Shown here piece by piece: positions 45,559 through 57,742 of a DNA stretch of 64,000 nt. The DNA lies in contig OZ012685.1 in NCBI GenBank assembly GCA_963942565.1, positions 57,075,217 to 57,139,216 of the forward strand, given 5' to 3'. Both the position numbers and the translations under genes were made by a program. Every line of letters begins with the position of its first letter. The stretch's first letter is position 1. The notes beneath the pieces were generated by a model. It ran no database searches and was not told the origin of the DNA. It was given only the letters and a program-made list of their open reading frames with translations. Origin of the DNA: Maea johnstoni (Eukaryota > Annelida > Polychaeta > Spionida > Magelonidae).

Positions 45559-45980
45559 TACTGTGTAACTGGTATTTTTAGAGGCATTTTACCCTTATGC
45601 TGCTGGTGGCTAATTTTGCCAATACACAATGATGCAAAAAACCTGAAAAATTACTGAAATCCTGGCAAAAGGGTACTCATCTAAGAGTATTCAGCGAGAG
45701 CAATCCAATGAATACCAACCTGACAGGGTTTAGATGGTTTTTGAAAAATCTTTGCGTCCTTGTGCTTCGGACAAAAGTAAGCCCCAGCATTGGAAGGGTT
45801 AAATTTCGCTGTTTTCGTGCTCCCCATGATAGCGCCAAAATGACACCCTTCAAATAAATATCCAGCTTTGTATCTCCTTAGTATGAGTGCTAGAATACAC
45901 AAGTTAAAGGTAGCAAAAATACCCTTCAGCAGGGTTGTAAAGCGAAATTTTTAGCACTCCAAATCAAAGCTATATACACT
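45559..45980. mobile_element. MITE, TACTGTA-type, copy 4, carrying a nested TTAA element
   Basis: Left terminus TACTGTGTAACTGGTATTTT, right part TTAGCACTCCAAATCAAAGC and TATATACACTA. The internal segment GAGGCATTTTA is separated from its continuation AATTTCGCTGTTTTCG by the element at 45592-45798. Confidence 0.75.
45592..45798. mobile_element. TTAA-associated MITE, CCCTTATGCTGCTGG-type, copy 2 (nested)
   Basis: Starts CCCTTATGCTGCTGGTGGC and ends CAGCATTGGAAGGG, followed by TTAA (45799-45802). Inserted into the MITE at 45559-45980. Confidence 0.72.
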
Positions 45981-46109
45981 ATGATGGAAAGAATACCAAG
46001 GAATTCCAATTATTATTATTGAAGTATTATCCATAGATTTCCTAGGAATTTGTATGCAAAATTTGGTAAGGCGAACATGTGATGGGGAGAATACAAGGAA
46101 TTCCTAGTA

Positions 46110-46420
46110 CTATCCATTAATTTCCTAGGAAATCTGAACTACATTTGGTTGGTTATATCAGGTGTGGCTATGGTGTGTTAGGAGTTCTCATGGTGCCCAT
46201 GCTCTAGAGCGTTGTATGATTTCCAGGAGGGGGCACAGTGACCCACATTCCTAGGGTGGTCTAAATTTCTGAGAATTTACGGTATCCATTAATTTCCTAG
46301 GAAATCTGAGCTACATATGTATAGGGTATACCAGGTGCCAGCTAGGTTGTCGTAGGAGTTCTCATGGTGCCCATGCTCTGGAATGTCGTAAGATTTCCTG
46401 GAGGGGGCGCAGTGGTCGGC
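46110..46420. repeat. Duplicated segment at the 3' end of the minus-strand gene
   Basis: The block TCCATTAATTTCCTAGGAAA followed by TCTGARCTACAT and later GTTAGGAGTTCTCATGGTGC / CGTAGGAGTTCTCATGGTGC appears at about 46110-46230 and 46267-46410. The second copy contains the last codons and stop of the gene. Related TTTCCTAGGAAAT strings also occur at 45517-45540 and 46030-46050. Confidence 0.8.
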
Positions 46421-49400
46421 GCCGTGGTGGGCACAGAATGGAAGACAAAGATGTCTGTCGTAAGGCACTGGAAGACAATGACACCGCACACCACCATCAT
46501 GTACCAGAACTTGTCAGCACCCTGAGAGGGAAAAGTTTAGAGCATATAACAACTATGATACTAAAATGATCAAAACAACTAGAATATCACGAAGCAAGCA
46601 TATGCAGAAAGCATTTTTGGTAGGTTTGGTAAAACATTATTATCATTATGACTGTGGATCTGGTTAAAAATAATAAAAATTAAAACAATAGAAATAAGCA
46701 TAAAATGCAGTAACACTGTATCAATCATATTAGGAATTTTAGGTTTAATGTTTAGCTGGAAAAAAAAGATTGAGAATTTTGAATATGATTCTATATATTT
46801 AATGTTGACCTACCAATTCTCCACTTCGGTACCACCAAGCCTACAAAATAAAGACTATATATACTATCCATTGTAACAGGCTGTCTAAAGCCTTTCCAAA
46901 ATGAAATAAGAAAGAATGACCATTAAAAGGACAAAAGGACAGACCTGGTATAACCATTTTACTTTTGAAAACAAGCCATGTTCAAAGAATTTTGGAATTT
47001 TACCCTTAAAATACTCACAATATTCTATAAGCCCATGAACATAATGACAAACTACTATAGTTGATTGAATGAGATGTCTTAATATGCCTTCCAAATGAAT
47101 CACCAAGTATAAATTTATTCCACTCATGTTCAGGACTTTTCATATCGTAAAGAAAACATTCTTATTAAGTTGTAATTGAGTTGGATTATGGCATTTTTAG
47201 TATTGATATATATGTTTCATCAATATAGATATGTTTCAGTCATTCTCATCAAGATTAAATTCACTAAGAAAACTTGGCAAGTGACACATTCTAATACAAA
47301 TTTCACTCTTATAAATGGTGAGATTTAGGCACTGTTCAGCACGACTAACCATTTAACAAGTTAGCTTTAACTGTGAAATGACCAGTCAACCCTTGAGGGT
47401 CAAAAGAAAAGGGCAGACTTACATAAATGGAAACATAATTGAAAGATTCATACAAAAAAAGTATAAGACAATTTTAAATACAAATATCTTCAAGAATTTA
47501 GAATTACTTACATTAACCATTCCAACAAAGCCACTTACTGAAAATAAAAAGAAATTCAATTAGATTTGTCTGCTTTGTATGCATGCATATCAATAACATT
47601 GGCTTTTTGGTGGGGGGGGGGGGGGGGTATCTGGATGTGCAACCTACACCTCCCACAAGAAGTACAAATGTACAAATCAATGTGATTTCAATATGATTGT
47701 GTAGCTCTTGTCTTTAAAAAATGGCATTTATATTACCTACCCTAATAACTAATGACTTGCACAACTTCAATTCCTACTATTTATTTTCCTTCACATGGTC
47801 TTAGAGTCTTTCTAAATGGATCTACAAGCAGGATGATAGTTGCATTTAGCACTACTGTCATCATTTTTTGGCCATTTTTAGCCAACACTGATAGAATTTT
47901 GATTAGAAAAGCAAGTTTTCATTTGAAAATGATGAGAAAGATTTAATTGTCTTTATATTTTAGTAGTATTCATATCATTGCAACAAAAGTATAATGTGAT
48001 ACATATACATGCCAAAATGATGAATATTTCATGCTTCGTGCAGTTCCCCAAAATCAAATTGAAATTATTGGAATCGAAAGAAATGTCAATAATCAAATTG
48101 AAAAATAATTGTACGTCAATGACAGCCCCATACCTATCAAGTACTCATCCAGAAGCGATTATAGGGATTTGAGGTTGATCCTAAATCAAACAAATCTTAA
48201 TGATGTTTTTGCAAAAATAAAAAGTCTTTCTGTTGATTTTGACCAAAAAACTAATCCCCCTATTTTGAAAATAACTCGATCCTGCTATTGAAATTCACAT
48301 GTTCACCTCTGTATAATCATGTTCCAAGTACACAGAAAAAGATCACCTTTGAAATAGAATCGTACAGCAAACAAAAATCAATGTCAAGCTAGTATGTGTG
48401 AATAAAGTTATCCTGCATGAACTAATGGTTAGGATTACAGGGTCTGACACTTAGATTTCAGGCTAGGGGCCCGAAAAGGTCTTTCGTTAAAAATTAGTGG
48501 TCAAAAACAGCATTTCTGGTTATTTTTCATACTATCTTGGGCCCCTAGACTGAAAAATCTAGGGGCCCACAGCAAAATCTGGGGGCATATGCCCCCGGGA
48601 AAGTCAGACCCTGGGATTTGTTGTATCAGCGAGATTTACAGTGTGGTCCCCATTTGGTGAAATGGTGCCTGACAGTTACGTTTAAGGATGGCCTAGATTT
48701 CCCAATAAATATTGTGTAATATAATTATAGTGACCCAAATTCATAAAATGATCAATATTTCTCAGAATATACAATATACTTACTGATAAGATTGCACGCC
48801 AGCAAGTAGTATGCATTGTTCTTATGTCCTTCCGCAAGGCAAAATATGATGGCCAGCTGCAATTGTAAAATGTAACACTTATTTTCACTTTCAGTTTCCC
48901 TTCAGAATTACTGATACTGTACATTACATAATAGAAATACTCTTACTAGGCTATACAGGCGAATTGCTATAGTACAAGCAGTTACAGATATATAATGTAA
49001 TGTATCAACTATTAAGGGACTAATACAGGAAACTTCTATTTCAAGTAATTCGCCAAGCAGAGATAAATCTTTAAATAATACTCAGCAGCGAATAGGAATG
49101 TCAAGTTTTTCTTATATTGAAGGAAACATGCATCTGTGAAAATCAACATAAGTGTCATTCCATTAACAGAATCTCTTAAATCAATGTAGTTATTTCAATT
49201 TCATGATTTTACATAAATACATTACAGTTGTGTAGCACATGTGATAATATAGAGCATCTTTTGGCTGTTTAGGGGCCAGCACTTAATTATGATTTACATT
49301 GTTGGGTCAGAGTCAATTTATTTCAATATTTATTGACCCACCATCTTTACATTTGGAGATAGACTATAGCATTTATTTGACAGGTGTAGTCAAGAGATCA

Positions 49401-52400
49401 GTTGTTGCTATAATTTTAATGAACATTTTCCCTTAATCTATTTTCCAAAATAAGTTTGCTTATAAAAGTTTTGAGATACATTTTCTCTTGATCTATTTTC
49501 CAAAAGGTGCTTATAAAGAGTTTTGATCAACATTTTCCCTTAATCTATTTCCCAAAAGGTGCTTATAAAGAGTTTTGATCAACATTTTCCCTTAATCTAT
49601 TTCCCAAAAGGTGCTTATAAAGAGTTTTGATCAACATTTTCCCTTAATCTATTTCCCAAAAGGTGCTTATAAAGAGTTTTGATCAACATTTTCCCTTAAT
49701 CTATTTCCCAAAAGGTGCTTATAAAGAGTTTTGATCAACATTTTCCCTTAATCTATTTCCCAAAAGGTGCTTATAATAGTTTTGATCAACATTTTCCCTT
49801 AATCTATTTCCCAAAAGGTGCTTATAAAGAGTTTTGATCAACATTTTCCCTTAATCTATTTCCCAAAAGGTGCTTAAAAAGAGTTTGATCAACATTTTCC
49901 CTTAATCTATTTCCCAAAAGGAGCTTATAAAGAGTTTTGATCAACATTTTCCTTTAATCTATTTCCCAAAAGGTGCTTATAAGAGTTTTGATCAACATTT
50001 TCTCTTAATCTATTTTCCGAAAGGTGTTCATAAGAAAGATTTCACCAAAAATGTCAGTCCAGTGTCAGTGTGTAATATCTGCTGCTTCTTATGCTATTAG
50101 GGATAACGGATAACAGACGCCGTCTTTACTCTAAGAGGTCTGTATAGAGGACTTTTAACCTCTTTCCCTAATTGTATCTACCATCTAATTAAGATACATA
50201 ATCATGCTAGTATACTGCAGCAGATATTAAATAGTGTGGCTGCAATAATTATGAACAGTTTATTCTGACATAAAAGGAGTTTGGTATTTAAACTAAAACA
50301 AGACAGAATAAAAAAAATCACCATTCAAAATATCTCCTGGCTTTGAAAACATTTTGGCTAATCAGGTCAACAAAAAAAGGCTAGATACAAATACCATTTT
50401 GAAGAGTCATTGTGTGTGCGAGTGTGTGTGTATGTGTATGTGTATGTTGGTGTTTGTGTATGTATGTGTGTGTGTGTATAACAACTTTCTCCCGCAACAA
50501 AACTTTGAAGTAAAATAGGCTACTTACAAATACCATAAATGCTGCTACACCTCCACATCCTCTCGTCGCCCAAACCTTAGTAGATACAAAATGATGGCAA
50601 ATTTAAGACAACAAATAAAATGGAAGGCAATTACTTAATACTACGATCATTATATGCTCATTTCTCACTCCCTCAAAATATTGCCATTTTTACCCTAAAT
50701 AACATTTCTGCATGAGATATTTTATCATAATATAGTTAATTTTACTTCGCAAAAATATACATCAGCAAAAAAGTCTGGTCTTTTGGGGCTCACGCAGAGA
50801 AATTTATTAAAGCTGCACTCTTCAAGAAGAGTCAGGTCACAAGCACACCTATCCTTGGACTTACAAGATCTGGACCACAGAGTGAGATTCAGACATGTTT
50901 GCCTTTTCATAAATGGATCAGTGCCATGGCTCGACATTGGTGCTTGCCCCGTTGCCCCGGGCAAGTAGAATTTGTAAATTATAGCTGTGGGGTAAGTGAA
51001 AACTGCATCTTGCTTGCCCCACTGGGCAAGTTTGCTGTATATATTTCAGGTTTACTTTTGAGAAGGAGTGCAAGTTTTGTAGTCTGGCGTCCAAGCCTTA
51101 CCTAGAAAATATGCGTTCACATGCCAGCACCTTATTCTACTTAGATTTAAACAGGGCTCGACATTCGTGCTTGCCCCATTGCCCCGGGCAAGTAGAATTT
51201 GTAAATTATAGCTGTGGGGCAAGTGAAAACTGCATCTTGCTTGCCCCACTGGGAAAGTACGCTTTGTATATTTCAGGTTTACTTTTGAGAATGTGACCAA
51301 GTTTCGTGGTCTGCCATCCAAGCTTGTCCTAGAAAATATGCTTTCACATGCCAGAACCATGTTCTACTTGGTTTCAAATGAAATATTATAAAATTATTAT
51401 TAATACAATTTTTCAAGGGCAATTGATAGTTGGAGTAGGGCAAGTGAAAATTGAATCTCACTTGCCCTACGGGGCAAGTTGCTGCAAAAGTTAACGTCGT
51501 GCCCTGTTAAATGATGTATTATAAAACATACACTTTTTCAGGGGCAAGTGAAAGTTGGAGTAGGGCAAGTGAAAGATGAGTCTCACTTGCCCAGGGACCA
51601 ACGTTAACTTTTGAAGGCACTTGCCCATTCGGGCAGAGCAACCCCAAGATTTACTTGCCCGAAAAAAAATTCAACTTGCCCCCCAAAATGTTATTTTGCA
51701 CTTTGTTCATTATTAACACAGTGACATCCTATTTTGTATGCCTCTTTAGCATTTTTATGAGAATAAACTATAGAGGCATACAATTTAGAATGACAATCTC
51801 ACTGTAAAGGGCAGTGTTTTGCAGAAATAACAACGATAATCTCGGTCTAACTTTTGTATGGGGTATTAAAGTGGGAATATTGACTTGCCTGTTCGGGCTT
51901 TTAGATTAGGCCATGAACTTGCCCGAAACTCTGTTTTTTACTGTTGAACTTGCCCCGGGCAATAGGGCAAGCCTTAGCGTCGTACCCTGTTGCCCTACTG
52001 GGCAAGTTGTTGCAAAAGTTAATGTCATGCCCTGAGTGCATAAAAATCTTGGTAACAAAACCACAAAATTACTGGTGATTTTTTACTGGACATATTTTGA
52101 GAGGGGCAGATTTTGCAGTACACTGGTACTCCATAAGACACAAAATACCTGTATCAAAAGGGAAAAAACTATTGTATTGTTAAAACCAACTTGACTGCTA
52201 CCTGGACGTCATCAAGGCAGTTTGTCATTTATTAGCAAAATTTCTGAAGCTGACAGTGCTAAATTTAACAAAAGTAGGTCCATTGGAGGTAGGCAGTATA
52301 CTTAAAAATATTGTTGAAGTATCCTATTATTAAAGAAACATCAATATTAGAATATAGTATTTTACCTGTGGCGGAAATTTTGAAGGTGCTAATCCTTAAA

Positions 52401-52955
52401 TGATACATGTGAAAATGATAAATAGTTCATGCTTTATGTAGTTCTCAGAAATCGAATCGAAAGATATGTCAATAAACGAATCGAAAAAAAAATAGATGTG
52501 AATCACAGTCCTTATTAATTCCTCAACAAATCTTTCACAGAATAACCACTTTGCAAATGCAGGATAAAGAAAACACTTTGCCGAAAATGACCCATAAAGG
52601 CATTATCAAGCTGTCTTAGAATAAAAAAATCATCAGTCATTCACCCCACCAAAGGATTAGGTTATTTCTCTGTCTCAGCCTCACACTGTCAGTACTCACT
52701 GACATCCGTGACGCTCATAATGCTGAGGAAACCGGGTATCTTCCAATCCCTGGTAGAATGAAATCCCACTGGTGGTAATTGACAGCTGCTCTGTAACTTC
52801 AATTTTATTGCGAGCAGAAACATTCTTTGTTTGTCAGCGCTTTAAGTTTTCACATATATTGAACTTACTATTTTTGGAGATACTTCGTGGTATATTGGCC
52901 CATCTGCAGCATAAGAAGGCTGTCTATTACTACGATTTCCCTCCAGATCACTCAT
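46342..52955 (-). CDS. TMEM243-like: TMEM243-like small membrane protein, copy A (6 exons)
   Basis: Exons in order: 52955-52869, 50575-50528, 48856-48784, 47537-47512, 46840-46814, 46521-46342. All are GT-AG on the minus strand and all phases agree, giving 146 residues. Exons 4 and 5 are only 26 and 27 nt. The polar N-terminus has GPIYHEVSPKI, comparable to NRPLFGETSAKDRI in human TMEM243. Hydrophobic segments lie at about 35-52, 58-79 and 92-115. A conserved loop WWYRSGEL (80-87) matches human YWYRQGDL. The last 28 residues are Thr/Pro-rich (PTTAPTTAPPP), a tail human TMEM243 (about 118 residues) lacks. The function of the family is not established. It is divergent to the paralogue at 53133, and its start codon is the first ATG before a good splice donor. 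Confidence 0.72.
48438..48613. mobile_element. hAT-like MITE, CAGGGTCTGAC-type
   Basis: 176 bp with termini CAGGGTCTGACACTTAG and AAGTCAGACCCTG. The body contains paired CTAGGGGCCC motifs. In the intron between exons 3 and 4 on the minus strand it would be antisense; no clean 8-bp duplication is visible. Confidence 0.68.
49420..50035. repeat. Minisatellite, 52-bp unit
   Basis: About 11-12 copies of a unit with TTTTGATCAACATTTTCCCT, then TAATCTATTTCCCAAAAGGT and GCTTATAAAGAG. Central copies are nearly identical and the outer ones diverge. Lies in intron 2 of the minus-strand gene. Confidence 0.96.
50412..50480. repeat. (GT)n microsatellite
   Basis: About 70 bp of TGTGTG/TATGTG repeats, 50 bp beyond the donor side of exon 2 of the minus-strand gene. 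Confidence 0.85.
50930..52035. mobile_element. Cluster of hAT-like CAGGGCTCGACATT / CTTGCCC elements
   Basis: GGCTCGACATTNGTGCTTGCC opens two direct copies at about 50929 and 51153, each with GCAAGTAGAATTTGTAAATT and TTTCAGGTTTACTTTTGAGA. TTAACGTCGTGCCCTG near 51492-51506 is an inverse terminus, and further GGGCAAG/CTTGCCC units continue to GTCATGCCCTG at about 52034. Nested or tandemly duplicated copies in intron 1 of the minus-strand gene. Related to 17981-18439. Confidence 0.65.
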
Positions 52956-53132
52956 GATGTGCTCGCTATATGTTGTTGCTCGTGACCCACTTCTCTACAA
53001 CATGGTCCGTCACATGATCTGCTATCATCCGCTAATATGTGTCCTACTTTTTGATTGGCCGTATAGTAATGAACAGCCAATCAAAGAAGCTGTTACATTT
53101 TCAGGTCTCGTGACATTTAGTCAACAAACAAA
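52956..53132. promoter_or_regulatory. Bidirectional promoter between the two TMEM243-like genes
   Basis: Only 177 bp separate the two start codons. The stretch holds GATTGGC (53053-53059) and CCAATCA (53077-53083), CCAAT boxes in opposite orientation 17 bp apart, and no TATA box. Opposed CCAAT boxes are common in bidirectional promoters. The 5' UTRs must be very short or overlap this region. Confidence 0.65.
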
Positions 53133-56100
53133 ATGGCAGACTCCAGCACGCACCTGCTTGGCGGAAGCGGTCCACCACAAAATTCGAATACTGACAAACC
53201 ACTTTATCATGACAGCGCCGAGACTCCATCTATGGTAAGATATTCTATCTTCCTTAAAGTTAAAGTTTCGAAAAAAGCACTGTTTTCTTTAGTATTTTAC
53301 TGACGTTGGCATTAAACTGGTCCCAGCTATGATCACAGATCAGTGTCAGATGAGATGGTCATTCAGAATTAGAGCACAATTGTGTCACCAAGTCAGGTGA
53401 ATGTAGAATGCAATCACATGCCACTTTTTAAACATATTGAGTTACTGTTATTCGGCCTTTCAGCTTCATAATCTGAGTAAATGTTTTAATCTCTACTTTT
53501 GAAAATAACATGTTTTATAAAAGTGTTATCTCAGAATCAATGAATATTCCACTGGCATAATGATAATCCTCATCTAAAATTGGAAAATAAAAGAGCATGA
53601 TGCACTTCACTACTTAAAGAAAATTGTTGATAACTTCATATTTTGTATAAGTTTTCATCACTAAATATAAAATGTTAGTTGTTGAAGGAAATACCAAATT
53701 CCTTAAATTTACAATAGATAACTCTTCCTTTGCTTATGATGATGAAAAACTGTGTTTCACAATTCTTGGTTTTTATCTATAGACTTTTTTTATCAAAAGG
53801 GTGAAATTTATCTTTGGACAGAAACACATGCAACTGCAGTAGCTCCTACATTTACTTTCAAAATAAAACAGATGGTGCTCATACGACACTTTAAAATTGG
53901 ATTGCAGTTCTACACAAATAACCATTTTCTAGGTTCAAATGCACATCAGCACCTGTAAAGTTTGAACTTTGTAAAAAAGTTTATCCTTATGTTAGAGCAA
54001 TCTAAATTGGTTGGAGTTACTTTTCTCCATCATGTATGTCTCTGCTGTGGCTGCCCTTTATGGTGTTCCATGGAGTAAGGCAAGGTTTCCATAAGCTGAT
54101 GCTGATGCTTTTCATTTTTGAAATGAAATGAAATGATTTTTCTGGATATGGTATATACATATCTTAAAGTAGGGGTGAATTTAGCTATGGTCTTCCCATA
54201 TCCTGCCATGCCCACATTTGAGTGTGGCTTCCTGGCGCCTGCAGGATGTGTGAAGTATGACTTCCTACACAGAGGAGATGGGGCCACTGTAATACACACT
54301 TTTCTGCCCTGTAGGACCTTATTGGATTGGATCTTTATGATCGATGGCTTAATGAGTGTATTTCCTTTCATATAAACTGGCATGTAATTCAGGGTTTAGT
54401 GCCCCTTTTAACAAATTAATCAACCTTAGGATATTTCTTGGAATACCTTGTATTCTATGAGTAACTTTGACTTTTTATTTATTTTCCTTTTCAGAAATTA
54501 TGGCAACATTCTTTCATAGGCATCGTTGTTGTTATGGTTCTGGTAAGAACTTTCATTTTTTCCTTCTATTTTGACTTAAAAATAAGCAGTGTAGTCTGGC
54601 AAGTGGTTAGAGTTTTTTCAAGATATTGAACCTAATATCTTGAATATTCAAGTCATTCCTTAGGCCTAAAAAAAGAAATTGTTTGTTTCCTGTAACGGTC
54701 TGGAAGAAAATAGGGTAGGTAGGTCGGTAACAAAAAAAAATTTGCATTATTTTTTTGGTCAAAAATGTGTGTTTTATGCATGATTTACATTGATTGGGAG
54801 TTGGAAGGGCAGAAAAAAATTTAGGGTAGGGATTTTTCTGAATAAAAACTTTAGGGTAGGGTTACAGGAAACAAACTACTTTTTTTTTAGGCCTTTAATA
54901 AGGGACTTTTTACAAAAACACTTGATATTATAATATTACTGGGATCGATGTTTCTCTTGTCATTTCCATATTTCCTATATTTTTTCAGTAATTTTATATC
55001 CTTAGTGTTTGGTGCCCTTTCCCAATTATGTATCAATCATTTCACATTTTAGAGGACCTTCTCTTTTTCAGATATCTATAATTCTCTGTATATACAGAGG
55101 GGCAGTGGTTGGAGTTAATGGAGGACTTTATTTCATGTTAGGCATAAGCTTGGTTGGTTTTGTTGCTATAGAATTACTAATGGTAAGTATCTTTCTTACT
55201 TTAAATTATGTAAAATACTTTATATTAGAGAGAATTATATATTCATATATGTTAAATTTGACATGTTCTTTTAGTATGCTTATTCTAGTTGACGTAAAAG
55301 TGCTAACTGTTGGGATGTCAAAGTTTGAATGGATTTCTGTCTATATGAACATATTTGTGGAGTAGCTCTTATGTGCAGCAACAAATTTGGCTTAATTTTA
55401 TAAATCAACCATTATCACTAAATTTGATTGAAGTGCAAAATCAACCCTACCTCATTAAATAACATTGATAGATGTTAACAGTGATGAAAGAGCTCTAGAT
55501 ATTTTAGACATTCTTAATTCATACAAGCCTTGCTATTACTTTAGGTTTAAAGCAATTACAGTAAGTTTTGGTACAAATCACACTGTTTTCTTTTTGGGTG
55601 TAACTTAAGTTTTTCAATTGTTGCCTGAATCATATCGTTGCTGATTGTTACTAAAATATCATCATGAAACCATGCATGTGCAAGATATGAATGGAGATTG
55701 TGTCCTTTTTAAGTGTCCTGTTCTTTACTCCTTAGCCCTTAGGCTGTTGGTGGCTTATTTGGCCAATATCCCATGATGCAAAAATCCTGAAAAATGACTG
55801 GAACCCTGATTCATGGGTACTCATCTGAGAGTACTCAGCAAGAACTATCCGGTGAATACTCAAACATGACAGGGTTAATGAAGTTATCAAAATGCTTTGC
55901 ATCTTTGTGCTTTGGACGAAAGGTTTGATTTCACACAAGTCTTTCAGTCAGGGCCCAGGTTTTTAAGCAGCCTATGAAAACTGATCTTCTTATAAAATGG
56001 TAAAAGATCTGGCAAAAAAGTTCCCACCATTATACAGATAGCTAGTTAATAATCCCTTCCTTTGTAATTCTCCTTTGTAGGCCAAGTTCATCAAGAGTGG

Positions 56101-56194
56101 AGATCTTCAAAGGAATAAAACCTGGTTCCTATATTTCGTGGGATGCTGTATCATTCTAGAAGCTATCTTCACAAATGTTCTGCTGTTCCAGTAA
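53133..56194 (+). CDS. TMEM243-like: TMEM243-like small membrane protein, copy B (4 exons)
   Basis: Exons 53133-53234, 54495-54542, 55072-55182, 56081-56194; GT-AG introns, all phase 0, 124 residues, stop TAA. The polar N-terminus contains DKPLYHDSAET, comparable to NRPLFGETSA in human TMEM243. Hydrophobic segments lie at about 40-58, 63-87 and 102-123. The loop KSGDL (92-96) matches RQGDL in human and RSGEL in the neighbouring copy. Exon 2 is 48 nt in both copies and the borders before and after it fall at equivalent residues; copy A has extra introns in the part that is exon 3 here. Start context AACAAAATGG is good. The function of the family is not established. TMEM243 assignment rests on pattern and exon structure, not on a search. 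Confidence 0.75.
54661..54896. mobile_element. MITE, TAGGCCTAAAAAAAG-type, copy 2
   Basis: 236 bp, termini TAGGCCTAAAAAAAG and CTTTTTTTTAGGCCT(T). Inverted relative to 18866-19107. Intron 2 of copy B. Confidence 0.75.
55736..55925. mobile_element. TTAA-associated MITE, copy 3 (diverged)
   Basis: Contains CTGTTGGTGGCTTATTTGGCC, GGGTACTCATCTGAGAG and TCTTTGTGCTTTGGACGAAAG, matching the copies at 20907 and 45592. Termini eroded. Intron 3 of copy B. Confidence 0.6.
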
Positions 56195-57676
56195 GCAGCA
56201 TTCTTCACGGACTGTCTCCCTACTGTAACCATGGACAAATTGATGATTTGAGATTTATCAGCATGCATCATCTCAGTTATCCACGGCAAACACATTGAAT
56301 ACCAGATCAACTTGACTAAGCCGGGCTATATTTACATATGTCTTCAATTAAAGCATCAATAGGAAGCAAAATAGAACTCTCAATCAGAAAATTACCAAGA
56401 ACTTTCCTGAAAATATAGTACAATTTGATACTTATATCACAAATAATTCCATATTTAAAAGGTCCACATTGACAAAAAAAATCTTGGTTGTACTTGAACA
56501 TGAATGGGTTTAGTGCTGATGCTAATATAATGGATGCATGAACAGTTCACCTTTACACAGTAGAGCAAGTTAAGATAAATTAGTGTCTGTCTTACCCTCC
56601 AGAGGGCTGCAGATGCTGGCCAAGGAACTGTAGACCCAGGTTCTCGTTCTCAAGAGTCCACTTATTTGCTTCCTCTCAGTAGCCCCAGGACAAGATAGAG
56701 GCCAGGCATTTAAATAGAGAAAGTAGAATTATATTAGTATATTACTGATAAAATGCAATCTCAACCATTTTGGTATGTAGTGCTGTCTTTGTAGACTGGC
56801 ATGAATACGGTCCTTCAGACATGCAGCACAAGAACTACATGAACAATGACAAACTTTTCCAACTACCACTCTTAGAATACATGCATATTCAAACTCTTCA
56901 ACTTGGCAATGTTAGCTTGCAGAAAGGATGAAATGTTTCAAGTGGCTTCTTTCTGAATAGGGGGTTTGTTGTTGCTGAAACCAGATAAATGTGGTTTTAT
57001 TAAGATGTATATGTAAAGAAATTGAGCGGAAAATTATGAAATTCTGTCTCTGTATACATGTATCTTTTGATCATACCTGATATAACTGGGAGGCACAACA
57101 TATGTGTGTATGCGATGGTTTTATTTTTTTGTCTGTGATGAACAAAAGCTTTTTGTAAATATTGAGCGTAGTTATTACATTTTCGCCTTGATTAGTAGGG
57201 TATCTTGACCATGTTATTTGGACACCCAAAACCCTTCATGAAATTCAGGGCAAATCATTTTGTAAGTATTTCCATTAAAAGGATATCATCTTACAGTTCT
57301 CCAACAGTGTGAATGTGGAAATATTACTCCAAAATAGTATTTTTCATTTGTACACAACCTTCAGACAGCCCTTGGCATTTCCTAATGGAAACCCCTTTAT
57401 AACCATGTCCCTTTTTGTTAAAATATCTCCCAAATGATCTGATCATGGCTATTAGATTACAGTCATGGTATTTTCCTGTTAGTTGGATTATTGGCCATGC
57501 AAGGTTGACATCCATTTGTCATTGATTTCAGAACCATCAATATTGGCTCACCACTTTGCTGCATGATTTTGATGAATAGAAATAGCAAGTGTATATTAAG
57601 GTCTTTGCATTATTCCTTGATAGTTCTGAAATCCAGCAATATACTGTTTAAGTTATTCTTATGCATGTTACATACC

Positions 57677-57678
<2 letters not shown>

Positions 57679-57740
<62 letters not shown>
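57679..57740. repeat. (GA)n microsatellite
   Basis: About 62 bp of uninterrupted GA dinucleotides. Confidence 0.97.

Positions 57741-57742
<2 letters not shown>

Larger units (their letters stand above)
44000..46341 (-). other. Probable 3' UTR of the minus-strand TMEM243-like gene
   Basis: No coding evidence. Contains a short tandem duplication around 44735-44800, the nested MITE at 45559-45980, and a duplicated segment (about 46110-46215) that copies the end of the coding exon (about 46280-46400). Confidence 0.5.

Noticed and set aside
52685-52735. Possible additional exon of the minus-strand TMEM243-like gene (SIMSVTDV)
   Set aside because: It has a donor-like GTGAGT and several AG candidates, but any inclusion breaks the phase between exons 1 and 2, which already join cleanly and match the family.
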